NCBI RefSeq assembly: GCF_014696135.1 | Contig: NZ_JACJPP010000007.1 | Span: 496,001-560,000, forward strand | Direction of reading: 5' to 3' | Length of the DNA: 64,000 bases | Source: Nodosilinea sp. FACHB-141 | GTDB taxonomy: Bacteria > Cyanobacteriota > Cyanobacteriia > Phormidesmidales > Phormidesmidaceae | In this document: positions 8,416 through 16,294 of the stretch, piece after piece | How positions within the stretch are numbered: the stretch's first letter is position 1 | Layout: each line of letters begins with the position of its first letter | Notes under the pieces: generated by a model | The model's database searches: none | The model's input: only the letters and a program-made list of their open reading frames with translations | What the model was told of the DNA's origin: nothing | Translations under genes and position numbers: made by a program

Positions 8416-9069
8416 ATGGACGCTCCACGGCTGCGAGTTCTCTTGGTGGAAGACGATGAACTATTTCGCCTAGGGTTGCGAATGAAATTGCAGCAGGAAG
8501 CCGATATCGACAGTGTGACAGAGGCTGGAGACGGCGAAACGGCGATCAAACTGGTGGAGCAGCATGAGTTTGATGTAGTTTTGCTCGATATTGGACTGCC
8601 TAGAATCGGCGGAGTTGAGGTCTGCCGGCAGATCAAACAACAATATCCCCAGTTGCCAATCTTGGTGCTTACATCCCGGACTGATAGCGTCCTAATTAAT
8701 CAGTTAATTGCGACGGGAGTGCGAGGATATTTTTTGAAAGGCGGTGCTCCAGAAACTCTGGTATTGGCCTTGCGATCGGTGATTGCTGGTGCCTCTTGGT
8801 GGGACCACACGGCAACTCTTGAAATTCAAGGTATTGCCCAATCAAAAAGAGCCCCTGAGTTTCTGTTGACGCCGCGAGAAAAACAAATTTTGCAGCTCAT
8901 TACGGTAGGCAAGACAACCCAAGAAATTGCCGAAGCTTTCTACATTACCCCAGGCACAGTCAGAGTTCATATTCACGCCATTCTGCAAAAGCTGGATGTG
9001 CGCGATCGCACCCAGGCCGCCCTCCTTGCGCTGCAAAAAGGCCTGATTACCTCGCCCTCTAATGCCTAA
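8416..9069 (+). CDS. NarL/FixJ-family response regulator
   Basis: A 217-residue regulator starting at ATG 8416 (a TTG six bases earlier is less likely). The receiver domain (about 1-120) has the acidic pocket VEDDE, the phospho-acceptor Asp58 in VVLLDIG, the LTSR segment and Lys108 in FLKGG. The output domain (about 150-210) is a LuxR-type helix-turn-helix with LTPREKQIL and a recognition region GTVRVHIHAIL. It is the partner of the kinase just upstream and would bind DNA as a dimer after phosphorylation. Its targets are unknown; the neighbouring amt gene is an obvious candidate to test. Confidence 0.92.
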   Translation: MDAPRLRVLLVEDDELFRLGLRMKLQQEADIDSVTEAGDGETAIKLVEQHEFDVVLLDIGLPRIGGVEVCRQIKQQYPQLPILVLTSRTDSVLINQLIATGVRGYFLKGGAPETLVLALRSVIAGASWWDHTATLEIQGIAQSKRAPEFLLTPREKQILQLITVGKTTQEIAEAFYITPGTVRVHIHAILQKLDVRDRTQAALLALQKGLITSPSNA

Positions 9070-9219
9070 GTTCTGCTTGGACAAGGGCTTGAGTCATTAG
9101 CAACACGCGAACAGCCCGCCACTCTAGTCCGGCGAAGGTCAGTAACGCTAGACCAGCGCAGCAATTGCTAAACCGCCCCAACGGTGCTCCACCGCTCGAT
9201 AGGAAACTGTTTCACAGCT

Positions 9220-10428
9220 CTAAACTAGCCAAATGTAGGCCAGTGCCAGGGTCAGCAGGGTGAGCGGCAAACCAAAGCGCAGGTGCTGCCAGAAAGTGAC
9301 GGCATAGCCCTCCCCAGCGGCAGCTTCCACAACGATCAGGTTGGCCACCGAGCCAAATAGGGTGAGATTGCCCGCCAAGGTAGAGCCTGCCGCCAGCAGC
9401 AGCCAGCTTTGGGTGTCTTCTGGGGCAATCAGCCCTTGAATCAGCAGGACCGCAGGCACGTTGGAGATCAGGTTAGAAAGCCCTGCTGTTGTTACTAGCA
9501 GGCCGGCGGGGTGAGCGACCCACGGAGCGACGGCATCGAGCACCTGAAGCGATCGCACCGCCTCGGTGAGAATAAACAACCCCGAAAACATGACTAGCAG
9601 CGACCAATCGACCGCCCCCAGCACCCGCTGAGGTTTGATGCGGCGGGTAATCAGCAGGGCGGCGGCGGCCAAAAAGGCCGACTCGGCCAGGGGAAGACCC
9701 ACAACAAACGCGGTTAGCATTAGAGCAGATACCACCGTGGTTTTGACAAGCAGCGGTCGGTGCAGGCGCAGGCGGGGCAACACTGGCGATGGGCAGGGAG
9801 TCAGCGATCGCACCTCCGGGTAAATCAACCACAGCAAGCCGACTTGTAAGGACAACCCCATTACTGCGATCGGCAGCAGCGCCTGAGCAAAAGCCAAGTA
9901 GCCAATGTTTGAAAACGACCCCACTAAGATGTTCTGCGGATTGCCGCTGAGGGTGGCAAGGGAGCCAGTGTTGGTCGCCCCGGCGATCGCCAGCAGGTAG
10001 GGTACCGGGTTGAGCTTGAGCGCCCGGGTGAGCTGTAGGGTCAGCGGCGTGCTCACCAGGGCCAAGGTGTCGTTGAGAAACACCGCCGACAGCGCCCCCG
10101 TGCCCAGGGTCAACAGCACCAGCAGGCCCAGGGGACTGCTGGTCAAGCGCAGCAGTTGCACCAGGGCCAGATTAAAAAAACCGGCGTAGGAGAGGTAGGC
10201 GTTGACCACCATCATGCTGAGCAAAAACACGATGGTATTGGCATCAATGGCGGCCCACGCGGCTTCTAAAGACAGGGTGCCCAGGGCCACCAGCACCGCC
10301 GCGCTGACCAGGGCGATGGTGGCCCGATTCATGCGCAGGCCCGGCACGTAGCCCAGTGCCAGCCCCAAGTAGCTGAGCACCAGCACCAACCCCTGCCCCA
10401 GAGTCAGCCAGTTTGAGGTCAATGTCAT
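9220..10428 (-). CDS. SLC13/ArsB-NhaD superfamily permease
   Basis: A 402-residue, very hydrophobic protein with about eleven membrane segments. It has the ion-transporter superfamily layout: two similar halves, with LNDTLALVSTP and GATNTGSLATLSGNPQNILVG in the first half, and LSNLISNVPAVLLI and SVANLIVVEAA in the second. These Asn-rich, Pro-containing turns resemble citrate, arsenite and sodium/proton transporters of the CitMHS/ArsB type. The substrate cannot be told from sequence; an anion or sodium-coupled carboxylate is plausible. It is transcribed alone, with 145 bases between its start and the next gene upstream. Confidence 0.85.
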   Translation of the reverse strand: MTLTSNWLTLGQGLVLVLSYLGLALGYVPGLRMNRATIALVSAAVLVALGTLSLEAAWAAIDANTIVFLLSMMVVNAYLSYAGFFNLALVQLLRLTSSPLGLLVLLTLGTGALSAVFLNDTLALVSTPLTLQLTRALKLNPVPYLLAIAGATNTGSLATLSGNPQNILVGSFSNIGYLAFAQALLPIAVMGLSLQVGLLWLIYPEVRSLTPCPSPVLPRLRLHRPLLVKTTVVSALMLTAFVVGLPLAESAFLAAAALLITRRIKPQRVLGAVDWSLLVMFSGLFILTEAVRSLQVLDAVAPWVAHPAGLLVTTAGLSNLISNVPAVLLIQGLIAPEDTQSWLLLAAGSTLAGNLTLFGSVANLIVVEAAAGEGYAVTFWQHLRFGLPLTLLTLALAYIWLV

Positions 10429-10573
10429 ACCAGAGGCCAGAAATATGGCGAAAGAATGAAAATAGAAGAACGAAAATTAAGAAATGCCTCCTAGATTAAA
10501 TCGTGGCATTTGGGTTTGTCCTAACTTCGACTAAACCTGATTCATTGGCGACTCCCCTCCTCTGCTAACTGCG

Positions 10574-11590
10574 CTAAACCACTAGCTGGGGGTGAGCCGA
10601 CTGGGGCGGGTTGAGCTCAATGGTGGCTACTACCTGCCCATGATCGGACTGCCAGGGTTCGATCGTTTCATCTAGCAGAGTTTGGTCGAACAGGTGGTCG
10701 TTAAACACCGACACATAGGTGACGCGGCCAATGCGATCGCGGTTTTGGGCCGAAAACTCTTCGCTCACCATAATGTGGTCAAGGCTGTCGTAGTGGCCGT
10801 TATGAATGTAGGTGTAGTAGTGGTCGCCGTAGCCCAGCCGGGCCTGAATGTCTTTGACCTGATAGAGCAGCACGTCCCACACGGGGGCTTTTTTGCGGTA
10901 GGGCCAAGATTCCCAGGGGGGGTGCCCAGTTACGATCTGGGTGGTGACGGCGGTGTGGTTATCGTTGACGTCGCCCATGACAATCACTGGATAGCGGCGA
11001 TCGCGCAGCCCCTCCATCAGCAAAAACCGCAGGGCAGCGGCCTCGGCGGTGCGGCGAATCAGCGAGCGGGCGTGGCCCTTGGCAATTTCGACCGGATCGC
11101 TGCGATCGACACCGTTGGTCATCATTGGCCGCTTTGACTTCAGGTGCACCACAAACACGGTGCAATGAATCGTCTCTGTCAGGGCCAAATCGACCGCTAA
11201 TACCGGGTGCGAAAACCGCCGAATTGGGATCTCAGCCCCCTCTAGATCCAGCACGCTTTCGGGCGGAAAGTTGTCGTACATGCGCTGCCCCAGCACTGGA
11301 AACCGAGTCGCCAGCGCCACCCCAGGCCCCCGCCCAAACCCCTCGGCCATAACAACTTCATGCTGCTGGTGGTATTCACTGCGGTGCAGAGCTTCTTTCA
11401 GCGCTCCCCGATGAAACACCTCCTGAAAGCCGCAGATGTCCACCTTCATGCGATCGAGCTGGGCCCCAATCCAGGTGAGCTTTTTCAGGTAGTTAACCTG
11501 GGAATGGACTTCGCCAGGGTAAAACTCGCGATCGGGCAGCATCAGGTTGTTGAGGTTGAAGGTGCCGACGCGAAACTGATTGCGTTCCAT
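10574..11590 (-). CDS. Endonuclease/exonuclease/phosphatase (EEP) family protein
   Basis: A 338-residue protein with the EEP fold landmarks in order: GTFNLNNL near residues 9-16, the metal-binding Glu in CGFQEVFH near 53-60, VVHLKSKR, the catalytic GDVNDN, SLDHIMVS and the terminal SDHGQVVA. The family includes metal-dependent nucleases, inositol phosphatases and sphingomyelinases, so the substrate stays open. All expected acidic and histidine residues look present, so it should be active. No signal peptide is visible. It stands alone between a permease and an MscS gene on the same strand. Confidence 0.85.
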   Translation of the reverse strand: MERNQFRVGTFNLNNLMLPDREFYPGEVHSQVNYLKKLTWIGAQLDRMKVDICGFQEVFHRGALKEALHRSEYHQQHEVVMAEGFGRGPGVALATRFPVLGQRMYDNFPPESVLDLEGAEIPIRRFSHPVLAVDLALTETIHCTVFVVHLKSKRPMMTNGVDRSDPVEIAKGHARSLIRRTAEAAALRFLLMEGLRDRRYPVIVMGDVNDNHTAVTTQIVTGHPPWESWPYRKKAPVWDVLLYQVKDIQARLGYGDHYYTYIHNGHYDSLDHIMVSEEFSAQNRDRIGRVTYVSVFNDHLFDQTLLDETIEPWQSDHGQVVATIELNPPQSAHPQLVV

Positions 11591-11655
11591 AGCTGCCGCT
11601 GAGTGGGGGTGCGTTTAAGAATAGCGCCGTTGCCGCCAGTGGCTATAGATGCCGT

Positions 11656-12966
11656 TCAAGGGATGGGAGGATTGGGCAAGGGTTCGTTGGAGAGGGGCTC
11701 GATCGCCATGTCTTCAGGGGCGTTAGTTTCAGCAAACTGGGCGTCTTGCAGCGTTAGCTTGATGGCCGCTAAAACTTGAGAGGTGACCTGCAAAAATGAC
11801 TGTTTTCGAGAATTCACCCAAAACTGCGCCTCAAGGTTTACGGTGCTGGGAGTCAGTTCTCGCACCAGCACAATGGGTTCGGGGTCAAGCTCAACCCCTT
11901 CAACTTGCTTCATCTGCTGCTGAATGCGGTTGAACAGGTCGGGCAGATCGGCGTTGTGGTCAATGCCCACGGTGACACTGCTGAGGCGCACGGGCGAGGC
12001 GGTGTTGTTGGTAATGCTGCTCTGAAATACTTCCTGATTGGGAATGTAGACCAAGCGGCCGTCGTAGGTTTGCACCGTGGTGGCCCGCAGCTGAATTTGA
12101 GTCACCGTGCCCTCGAAATTGTTAATGACGATCTGGTCGCCAATGCGAAAGGGCCGGGTGGCCAGCAAAATCACCCCAGATATGTAGTTGCTCAACACAT
12201 CGCGCAGGCTAAAGCCGATGGCGACACTGGTCAGGCCCAAAGTGCCAAGCAGAGCGGCAAAGTTGAGCCCCATTACGCCTAGGGCCACTACAGATCCTAA
12301 GGTCCACACGCCGCCATAGCAGAGGCGGCTGATCAGCTCTTCGGTGGTGCGATCGCCCTCGGTTTTTGAGGCCCACACCAGCACGGCGTGGCGCACTACC
12401 GCCGCTAGCAGCCAGGTCAGCACTAGCACCACCAGCGCCCCCAGTAGTGCGGGTAGGTTATCTAGGGTGTTTCTCACCATCTGCTGAGAGGTGCCGCGAA
12501 TGCGATAGGACACCGCCGCCGCCAGATTAGTACGGGCCATCGCCTGGTTGAGCAGGTCGGCCCAGCGCTGAGCCAGGGTGGCCATATCAGTGTCAAAGTC
12601 CAGCGCGTCTTGCTCGGTCACAGTCATGATCACCCGCTGGTTGACTTGCAGGGTGGCCAGGTCGCGATCGCCATCAACGTTGACGGTAATAGGGTCTGGG
12701 TTATCGGTCTGGTTGAGCAAAGCGGCAATGCGCCGGTTGATTTGCCCGGCCCGCTCAACCGCGCTAACATCGGGCAAACCTCCCACCTGCAATACGGGCT
12801 GCCCCTGCACCAGTACGTCGGCAAAAAATTGCTCCGCTGGCTCTACCGCTGTTTGAGCAAAGGCGGGCAGTCCAGCGTGGGGCACCGGCCAGCTAAAGAT
12901 CAAGGCCAGTCCTAGACCGAGCGCTAGCAGCCAGAGCCGCCGATGGTTCTGTCTTCCCAAAGCCAT
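11656..12966 (-). CDS. MscS-type mechanosensitive channel
   Basis: A 436-residue protein from ATG 12966, which gives a clear signal sequence (ALGLGLALIFSWP, cleavage after FAQ). A periplasmic N-terminal domain of about 170 residues precedes three membrane segments. The last one is the pore helix with the Gly/Ala pattern LGTLGLTSVAIGFSLRDVLS, followed by the MscS beta domain (PFRIGDQIVINNFEGTVTQI and VYIPNQEVF). It opens on membrane tension and releases small solutes during osmotic downshock. The frame is open further upstream to 13161, but that would overlap the divergent reductase gene at 13046 and displace the signal peptide. Confidence 0.9.
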   Translation of the reverse strand: MALGRQNHRRLWLLALGLGLALIFSWPVPHAGLPAFAQTAVEPAEQFFADVLVQGQPVLQVGGLPDVSAVERAGQINRRIAALLNQTDNPDPITVNVDGDRDLATLQVNQRVIMTVTEQDALDFDTDMATLAQRWADLLNQAMARTNLAAAVSYRIRGTSQQMVRNTLDNLPALLGALVVLVLTWLLAAVVRHAVLVWASKTEGDRTTEELISRLCYGGVWTLGSVVALGVMGLNFAALLGTLGLTSVAIGFSLRDVLSNYISGVILLATRPFRIGDQIVINNFEGTVTQIQLRATTVQTYDGRLVYIPNQEVFQSSITNNTASPVRLSSVTVGIDHNADLPDLFNRIQQQMKQVEGVELDPEPIVLVRELTPSTVNLEAQFWVNSRKQSFLQVTSQVLAAIKLTLQDAQFAETNAPEDMAIEPLSNEPLPNPPIP

Positions 12967-13045
12967 ACTGTTGTTTAACTCCGCTAGGCCCATTACCCGG
13001 CAGTTCTTGCCCGGCAATCCTTCATTCAACCCCATCTCGGGCGCT

Positions 13046-13966
13046 ATGGCACACCCCACCTTGGCCTCAACCCACCGCCGACTCTTGATTACTGGTGCTA
13101 GCGGCTTTTTGGGCTGGCATCTGGCCCGCGCAGCCCAGGCGACCTGGCAGGTCGAGGGCACCTACCACCGCCACGTTCCGCCGCTGCCAGGGGTCAAGCT
13201 GCACTGTATTGATCTGACTGATGTGATCGCTCTCAACGAGTGGCTTACACAGGTCGCCCCCGACGCCGTGATCCACACCGCTGCCCTGTCGCAGCCCAAC
13301 CGCTGTGAGCAGGAGCCCGACCTCTCCTACGCCATGAATGTCGAAGCGACGCGGGTGCTGGCTCAGTTTTGCGGCAGCCACCAAATTCCCTTGGCCTTTA
13401 CCTCTACCGACCAGGTGTTTGACGGCCTGGCGGCTCCCTACGACGAAACCTCGCCTCCCAACCCCATCAGCGTCTATGGTCGCCACAAGGTCGAAGCTGA
13501 GACCATCATTCAGGCCTTACACCCCGCCGCTGTGATTTGCCGCATGCCGCTGCTGTACGGTCCGCCCAGCCCGACGGCAGAGTGCTTTTTGCAAGGCTTC
13601 TTGCGCACGCTGGAAGCAGGGCAGCCCCTACATCTGTTTACCGACGAGTTTCGCACTCCGGCCTACGTCGAAGATGCCGCTCTTGGCCTGCTGCTCGCCC
13701 TCGAAAAAACCTCTGGCCTGCTGCACCTTGGCGGTCCCGATCGCATCAGTCGCTACGACTTTGGCCTGCGGATGGCCGAGGTCTTTGGCCTCGATAAAGA
13801 CCTCATTCTGGCCAGCAAACAGGCCGATGTGACCCTACCTGCCCCCCGCCCGCCCGATGTGTCGTCTGCCAGCCAAAAGGCGTTTGAGTTGGGTTATCGC
13901 CCGCGCGGCATCATGGCGGGGTTGACAGCTGTGAAAGAATGGTCGCTAAGCTCTCGCACTCAATAA
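13046..13966 (+). CDS. RmlD-like SDR (dTDP-4-dehydrorhamnose reductase family)
   Basis: A 306-residue extended short-chain dehydrogenase. The NAD(P)-binding GASGFLG lies near residues 16-22, the strand VIHTAALSQPNRCE follows, then STDQVFDG and the catalytic YGRHK (YxxxK). The order and spacing match RmlD and related sugar-nucleotide reductases. No other rhamnose genes are nearby, so the substrate is uncertain. ATG 13046 is chosen over TTG 12971 because translation from ATG places the Rossmann motif at the usual distance from the N-terminus and limits overlap with the divergent MscS gene. The lysozyme-like gene starts 43 bases downstream. Confidence 0.85.
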   Translation: MAHPTLASTHRRLLITGASGFLGWHLARAAQATWQVEGTYHRHVPPLPGVKLHCIDLTDVIALNEWLTQVAPDAVIHTAALSQPNRCEQEPDLSYAMNVEATRVLAQFCGSHQIPLAFTSTDQVFDGLAAPYDETSPPNPISVYGRHKVEAETIIQALHPAAVICRMPLLYGPPSPTAECFLQGFLRTLEAGQPLHLFTDEFRTPAYVEDAALGLLLALEKTSGLLHLGGPDRISRYDFGLRMAEVFGLDKDLILASKQADVTLPAPRPPDVSSASQKAFELGYRPRGIMAGLTAVKEWSLSSRTQ

Positions 13967-14009
13967 ACCTTTGGGGCTTGGAGCCTGTGCATTCTCACCC
14001 CCTGCTGCC

Positions 14010-14777
14010 ATGGATGATGACAAGCTGCCCCCGGTTTGGCAAAGGATTCTGATGCTCAGTGGTCTAGCGGCAAGCATTTTAGTGCCCCTGATTATCGGCA
14101 TGGTGGGGCACAGCAATCGATCGATTCAGGCTAATAACATGGGCTTGCGCTCCGTTGATGTGCTTGGAGAACCGCCCCGCTCTGAAGCAGAAAGCCTAGG
14201 CAAGTGGGCGGTTAGGCTGATCAACGGCCACTCTCACGCGCCGCTGCCCGAGGTCGCCCAGCAGGAGCTTCAGCTAGAGACGCCGGGGGTTGATCTGGTG
14301 GCCACCTTCGAAGGCGTCAGCTTGGCTGAGGACGGGAAGATTTATCCCTACGATGACGGCTTGGGCAACCAGATCATCGGTTACGGGCACCTGATCCAAC
14401 CCCATGAGCAACAGTCAGGGACCATTGACATCGACGGCGCATTGGTACCCTTTGCCAAGGGTATTAGCCAAGCCCAGGCTAAAACTCTGCTCGATCAAGA
14501 CTTGAAGCCAATTCGCCAAAAAATCGACGATCTTGTTACCGTTGAGCTTACCAACAACCAGCGCGATGCCTTAGCTTCATTCGTGTATAACATTGGGCTA
14601 CAGGCTTTTGAAGAAAGCACGCTGCTGAAAAAGCTCCATGCTGGCGAGTACGATGCCGTGCCCACAGAACTGATGAAGTTTACTAAGGCTGGCGGTGAGG
14701 AGTTTCCTGGCTTAGTTAACCGGCGTAAAGCCGAAGTTGAGCTGTGGAACACACCCGATGCCTCTACCCAAGAGTAG
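14010..14777 (+). CDS. Membrane-anchored GH24 lysozyme-like protein
   Basis: A 255-residue protein with a short cytoplasmic N-terminus, one membrane segment (about 13-32, LMLSGLAASILVPLIIGMVG), a linker, and a T4-lysozyme-type GH24 domain from about residue 93. The catalytic Glu101 (ATFEGVSL) and Asp116 (YDDGLGN) are present, and the fold motif IIGYGHLI is clear, but the Thr that normally precedes IGYGH is Ile122. NNQRDALASFVYNIG and FPGLVNRRKAE are typical of the family. Phage endolysins with signal-anchor segments look similar, but no phage genes are nearby. It may remodel peptidoglycan or have lost catalysis. Confidence 0.8.
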   Translation: MDDDKLPPVWQRILMLSGLAASILVPLIIGMVGHSNRSIQANNMGLRSVDVLGEPPRSEAESLGKWAVRLINGHSHAPLPEVAQQELQLETPGVDLVATFEGVSLAEDGKIYPYDDGLGNQIIGYGHLIQPHEQQSGTIDIDGALVPFAKGISQAQAKTLLDQDLKPIRQKIDDLVTVELTNNQRDALASFVYNIGLQAFEESTLLKKLHAGEYDAVPTELMKFTKAGGEEFPGLVNRRKAEVELWNTPDASTQE

Positions 14778-14850
14778 AGTCCTGCGTTGTGCTGTTAATC
14801 ACCAAAAGTTGTTCTAGGCACTGGTTTGGCAGAATCTGCACGGCTTGACA

Positions 14851-14866
14851 TCTATTGAGAGATAGA
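14851..14866. promoter_or_regulatory. Inverted repeat upstream of the efflux operon
   Basis: TCTAT (14851-14855) and ATAGA (14862-14866) form a perfect 5-bp inverted repeat with a 6-base spacer, directly after a -35-like TTGACA at 14845-14850. It lies about 60 bases before the adaptor gene, where a repressor of an efflux pump would bind. No -10 box at good spacing was found. Confidence 0.25.
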
Positions 14867-14924
14867 CGCCAGGATTAAAAACTGTAAAGTAAATTAAAAC
14901 CCAGCAGCTTAGGGAATTCAAGGC

Positions 14925-16196
14925 ATGGTTGTTCAACGGTTTCGATCGGCCAGGGGTCTCCTTGGCCGCTCATCAGGGCTTTTAATCATGGCGGGTATTG
15001 CGATCGCAACGGTAGCCTGTGGCAAACCCGTAGAGCCCGCCGCCCAGGCCCAGCCCGAGCAGCAAGAGGGCCCCGCCGTAGTCGATACAGCCGTAGCTGC
15101 CGCCGGCGAAGATTCGAGCCGCATCTACACTGGCACCACTAGCCCAGCGCGGGAGGTCTCGCTGCGATCGCAGGCCGAAGGTCGGCTGCTCTCCCTCACC
15201 CGCGACGTGGGTGACACGGTGCAGCAGGGCCAGGTGATTGCCACCATCGACAATGTGCTGCTGCAAACCGCCGTGGGCGAGGCCCAGGCCGAACTCGCTG
15301 CCCGCCAGTTTGAGGTCGCCCAAGCCGAGGCCGAACTGGCCGACATTCGCACCTCCATTGAAGACGCGCGGGTGCGGCTTCAGCAGGCCAGCAACGATGC
15401 TCAGCGCTTAGTGACCCTCGCCTCCCAAGGAGCGATCTCGACCCAGGCCGCCGAGCAAGCTCAAACCACCCTGCGAACCTCGGAACAAGCCCTGGCCTCG
15501 TCCCAAGAGCAGGTACGTACCCGACAACAGGCCGTTGCGGCCGCCCAGCAGCGCGTCGAAGCCCAGCGATCGATTTTGCGCGAGACCCAGCAGCGCCTCT
15601 CCTTTGCCAACCTAACGGCCTCACTGTCAGGTGTCGTGCTCGAGCGCGTCGCCGAACCTGGCGATTTAATTCTTCCTGGCGAAGCCGTCTTAACCCTGGG
15701 CGATCTGTCAGAAGTGCTGGTGGTGATTGAAGTGGCCGACAGCAGCCTCAGCGAATTTAGCGTTGGGCAGTCGGTTGAGATTGCCATTGATGCCTTCCCC
15801 AACGAAACCTTTACCGGGCAGGTGACGCGCATTTCACCGGTAGCCGACAGCACCTCGCGCCTTCTGCCCATTGAAATTACCGTGGCCAACCCCGGCAGCC
15901 GCATTGGTAGCGGTCTGCTGGCTCGAGTGACCAGCACCGGCAATCAATCCGATGTCGTAGTTGTGCCCGAAAGCGCCCTAGAAACCGCAGAAAACAGTGA
16001 CAACCAAATTTTTGTCGTCACCGAAGCCAAGGGCGACCCGGTGGTTGAGTCACGATCGGTGCAGGTGGGCGATCGCGCCGATGGCCAAGCCACTATTCTC
16101 TCTGGCCTCGCCCCTGGCGAACAGTATGTTGTGCGCAGCAGTCAGCCCCTAGAAGCCGGGCAAGCCGTAGAGCTTAGTTTGACCTCCGAAGGTTGA
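14925..16196 (+). CDS. RND efflux periplasmic adaptor (membrane fusion lipoprotein)
   Basis: A 423-residue adaptor. The N-terminus has a signal sequence (LLIMAGIAIATVACG) ending in a lipobox with Cys32, so the protein is probably a lipoprotein. A lipoyl half-motif (RDVGDTVQQGQVIATID) is followed by a long Ala/Gln-rich alpha-helical hairpin (about 105-220), then the second lipoyl half (VLERVAEPGDLILPGEAV), a beta-barrel and a membrane-proximal domain. It bridges the RND pump to an outer-membrane channel. The pump gene follows after 98 bases. The outer-membrane TolC partner is not in the window. Confidence 0.92.
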   Translation: MVVQRFRSARGLLGRSSGLLIMAGIAIATVACGKPVEPAAQAQPEQQEGPAVVDTAVAAAGEDSSRIYTGTTSPAREVSLRSQAEGRLLSLTRDVGDTVQQGQVIATIDNVLLQTAVGEAQAELAARQFEVAQAEAELADIRTSIEDARVRLQQASNDAQRLVTLASQGAISTQAAEQAQTTLRTSEQALASSQEQVRTRQQAVAAAQQRVEAQRSILRETQQRLSFANLTASLSGVVLERVAEPGDLILPGEAVLTLGDLSEVLVVIEVADSSLSEFSVGQSVEIAIDAFPNETFTGQVTRISPVADSTSRLLPIEITVANPGSRIGSGLLARVTSTGNQSDVVVVPESALETAENSDNQIFVVTEAKGDPVVESRSVQVGDRADGQATILSGLAPGEQYVVRSSQPLEAGQAVELSLTSEG

Positions 16197-16294
16197 GGAA
16201 AGTTTTGAATTTGAAGTTTTGAATTAAGCGCTTCATAGAGAACTCAAAACTACCGTCACCATCCCACCGCTCCGCCCCTCCCACCCCTCCACCC

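Noticed and set aside
14010..14777. Prophage or lysis cassette around the GH24 gene
   Set aside because: No holin, spanin, integrase or structural gene is adjacent; neighbours are ordinary chromosomal genes.
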